NCBI GenBank assembly: GCA_034359265.1
Contig: CP136891.1
Span: forward strand, 15,576,501 to 15,640,500
Length of the DNA stretch: 64,000 nucleotides
Reading direction: 5' to 3'
Source: Canna indica
Lineage: Eukaryota > Streptophyta > Magnoliopsida > Zingiberales > Cannaceae
Positions 61,201 through 64,000 of this stretch are shown piece after piece (positions within the stretch are counted from its first letter, which is position 1; every line of letters begins with the position of its first letter). The notes under the pieces are model-generated. The model did not search any database and had not been told where the DNA came from. It was given only the letters and a program-made list of their open reading frames with translations. The position numbers and the translations under genes were made by a program.

Positions 61201-61450
61201 AACTAATGGGAATTAGTATAAACCGGATCCGAGGATTTCTATCAACTCTCGTTTAATGGCGTGCTTCTTGAATCCGGGCTTTGCGATGCGCGATCGGGCC
61301 GATCAACGGTGGGGATGAGCGTATGGGACGACAGAACGGACGGTGAAAATGAGACGATGGTGTGAGCAAGCTTCGTTCAAACCCTCTGCTAAACGTGGAA
61401 GACGAGTTTTCGATCTCCGGTGATTGACACGTGTAAATTCATTAGGATGG
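61201..61450 (-). promoter_or_regulatory. Promoter side of the truncated Agenet paralogue
   Basis: Carries the blocks TCCGGGCTTTGCGAT, GATCAACGGT, GAACGGACGG, AGCAAGCTT and CTGCTAAACGTGG in the same order as 48651-48910. Confidence 0.6.
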
Positions 61451-62530
61451 AGAGAAGCATATCGCTTCGGATAATTATTATTTTCTTGTTTTTGATTTTT
61501 TTATAAATATTAATTCATTTTGATTTTAATTTTAAGCCAGAAAACAATGGAAGTATCATATTTTAAATTGAGTTTGCTGACCTGTATTCTTTTAAAAAAA
61601 ATTACGTCATAATATTTTTTGTTGCTGAAATAGCGTGATGATTTGACATTGATTTCATTTTTATTCAAATTTTATGTGTTGACTTTAATATTGATACACA
61701 TATGGACGTCACAGTCAAATGACAAAACTCACGATTATTTGATGAGGAGATATTATTAATACAAATTAAAAATGAGAGTATACTATTAATACAAATGAAA
61801 ATTTATGTCAAAATTAAAAAGTAACGAGCTGCAAGAAGAAACCCACCATCATCGACCTCCCACCGAAGCACGCTGACGACACACATAGGGCACATTCCCA
61901 ATTGTTGTAGCTAGAGAGAGACGTGGGACCAGTTAACTTAGTTTTCTAATTTATAAAATCTAATATTAAAAAAATTATAATGACACGTCAGCAAGTTATA
62001 TCATTGGTTTAACGAGATTATTGACGAAAATTAGACAACATGTTACAATTTAAACAAATGTATTAATATAAGCACCGAATTGAGAAAAAAAATATATGAC
62101 ATAATTGAAAAAAAATACGAAAATTTAGAGTATATTTAGGTATTTTCCTTTAATAATATGCTAATGATTTTAACTTAATGTATTTGGAGACGTCCTAATT
62201 TTGAATCTTTTATTTAAAAAATTTCATATTTATATTAAAACTAACTCAAACAAATATAAAAAAATTAAAACATTGAATGCTCATCTTTGAGTTGACTTTG
62301 GAGATGGTCAAAATTTGCTAGACTTAACTTGCAATGTAATTTCACTAAAATGTAATGAAATGTGTATGCAAAATTATGACGACATTCATACCTTGACTAG
62401 AGTTGGTTCGACTACTAATTTTTTAATTCTTTGGCTAAACTCCACAAGACATAATGGCTTTTCTTTTCAGCTTCATCCACTTTGCAACCTTGTCAAACAT
62501 GGCAAGTACGTGTGTGTATATAAATAATGA
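61451..62530. other. Intergenic, no gene seen
   Basis: AT-rich; ORF 62315-62527 has no recognised domain. Confidence 0.45.
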
Positions 62531-62538
62531 TAATATAG

Positions 62539-63581
62539 AATAGGGGTGGCCGTTGATCGGATCAATAACCCAACCTAAATAATTGAAACCGAATAAATCA
62601 GCTATACAACATCCGACCCTACTCGAATAAAATTTCGGGACCGGATTGGATTAACTCGAATAATCTATTTTTTTTTAAAAAAAAAATTCATTATTATAAA
62701 AGAAGAATTATGCAATTGTGAAAATGGTGAAAAAATAAAAATGATACTAGGAATATGACTCTACTAGACGTTAAACACGAGTCCTCTTTAATTTCATTTC
62801 CAACCTTTTAACCACGTGCCTACATACCAACGTCATCTTTTGTAGCTATAACATACATAACTATATATATTTAACTTATATTTCGGGTCGAGTCGGGTAG
62901 GGATGACAATTCAAATCGGTTAACCGAATCGTAAAATTCGGTTTTGCGGTTCGGTTTCGGATTCAAATAGTAAAAATAAAAAATTGTTTAAAATCGGTTC
63001 GGTTTCGATTATCGGGCCGCGATTAACCAATTATATATTCGGTTTCGATTATCGATCTTTTACGATTAACTAATATCTGAAACCTGTAGTAATATCATTT
63101 ATATTAAATATAAACTCAAAATCTGTTATCCTTATCCACTTACCCATTTACCCATTAAATCTTTGAACCGGTTATCCATTTACTATTGGTTAACCGGTTA
63201 ATAAACGGATAACCAGTTCTATTTGAATCGAAAAATTCGATTTCGGTTATCCACGGATAATCGAAACCAAGCCGATTTCGGTTTCGAATATAGATTTTTG
63301 AACCGACCGATTTCAGTTTCGATTTCGATTAGCGAGTTTGAAAATCGATTTCAATTTCGATTAACCCCCAAAAGTCCTGTTAACTGAACTATTGTCATCC
63401 TTAGAGTCAGGTATATCAAGGTCTTCGCCCGACTCGACCCAAGTAAGGGGTATATATATGCATGCGATCCCTAAAATTCAGACTCGACCCGACCTGAATT
63501 ACTCGAATAATCCAACCTAAATTAAATTTTTGAGTTGATTTTTTTCAAGTTATTCGGGTCGGTTCGGGTTTTGCTCACCCC
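62539..63581. mobile_element. AGGGGTG-type element, outer copy, 8-bp TSD
   Basis: Left end TAGGGGTGG, right end GCTCACCCC. An exact octamer TAATATAG flanks it at 62531-62538 and 63582-63589. The interior, outside the nested copy, uses ACTCGAATAA, CCCGACC and GGGTCGG words. Non-coding. Confidence 0.65.
62898..63403. mobile_element. AGGGATG-type element nested in the outer copy
   Basis: Left end TAGGGATGACAAT, right end ATTGTCATCCTTA (inverted). Flanking octamers GAGTCGGG (62890-62897) and GAGTCAGG (63404-63411) match at 7 of 8. The interior is built from ATTCGGTTTCGG, GGTTAACCG and GATTATC words. Confidence 0.72.
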
Positions 63582-63589
63582 TAATATAG

Positions 63590-64000
63590 TTGTAGACATT
63601 AGTATTATTAATTTTGATTAAGTATATTGATTATAAAATTTGATGTGCATTACAATCAACTTGGATTGTGAAGTTTAATATAGATTTGCAACTAATTTCC
63701 ATGAAATTAATATCCATACTATATAATATTATGTTATTGATATTATTTTGTAAAAAAGGTATTATTATAATATTTATATTCCATGCATATTATTATAATA
63801 TATACTATATAAAAATATAGTAAAGTATAAAAAGTCAACACAATAATATATTTTAGAATCATATAATAGTGTTTTAAAAAACACCTAAAACAAGGTAGCT
63901 GAAATGAACAAGAAATAACAAGTGCAGCTAATTTATTGCTTTCTTCTTCTTCTTCTTCATCCACGGTTGAACCTCCAATGGAATCCAACAAGGTAAAGCT
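63590..64000 (-). other. Right edge; unresolved minus-strand ORF with acidic run
   Basis: The minus frame 63991-63743 starts MLDSIGGSTVDEEEEEESNK, from a (TTC)n repeat at about 63941-63958, then becomes hydrophobic and AT-driven. It could be the end of an exon whose gene lies to the right, but nothing identifies it. Confidence 0.25.

Noticed and set aside
1..64000. Prokaryotic-style systems (operons, CRISPR, phage defence), tRNA and rRNA genes
   Set aside because: The window is clearly plant nuclear DNA; no direct-repeat/spacer array, rRNA or complete tRNA cloverleaf was recognised.

Overview
This window is nuclear DNA of a flowering plant. The genes have spliced exons with GT-AG introns, and the intergenic DNA is AT-rich and full of retrotransposon debris. 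The very GC-rich, G/C-ending codons of the P450 gene against that background suggest a monocot, probably a commelinid. The species cannot be named from sequence alone.

Gene content is low: four recognisable loci in 64 kb. (1) 1268-1385, minus: first coding exon of a STRAP-type WD40 protein whose remaining exons lie off the left edge. (2) 29723-32227, plus: a complete five-exon CYP734A cytochrome P450 (brassinosteroid-inactivating C-26 hydroxylase, BAS1 type), 537 aa. (3) 46358-47800, minus: a complete two-exon protein with two Agenet (plant Tudor-like) domains and a C-terminal ENT domain, 401 aa, with an intron in the 5' UTR. (4) 59774-60570, minus: a paralogue of gene 3 about 12.8 kb away with the same intron positions and a related promoter. 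It stops in the Ser-rich linker, so it lacks the ENT domain. A possible small membrane-protein ORF (19168-19461) is weakly supported.

Repeats by region. 1.76-10.5 kb is a nested stack: a duplicated block is split by a solo LTR (3183-9944, TSD GTAGT), which itself carries a 5'-truncated L1-type LINE (4746-9115, 18-bp TSD) with a dead ORF2. 10.9-14 kb holds LINE relics, a tandem array of a tiny TRIM-type LTR element and a GC-rich island. 16-26 kb has five copies of one MITE-like family, three of them head-to-tail. 34.7 kb has an antisense relic of the first TRIM LTR, and 43 kb has a second TRIM family with an intact 285-bp copy (TSD CCTAG). 50-57.7 kb contains a long inverted repeat, AT-rich tandem repeats with Helitron-like ends, and a roughly 1-kb minisatellite with higher-order periodicity between 71-bp inverted arms.

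The most novel-looking signal is a dispersed set of elements at about 10.0, 36.1, 38.1, 49.2, 52.4 and 62.5-63.6 kb. They share ends of the AGGGGTG...CACCCCT type, and several have near-perfect 8-bp flanking direct repeats. Each interior is built from its own short repeated word. One copy is nested inside another, and both have their own 8-bp duplications.

The genes do not form a pathway. Agenet/ENT proteins are chromatin-type factors, CYP734A acts in hormone turnover and STRAP in RNP assembly. No tRNA or rRNA gene, CRISPR array or organelle insertion was recognised.
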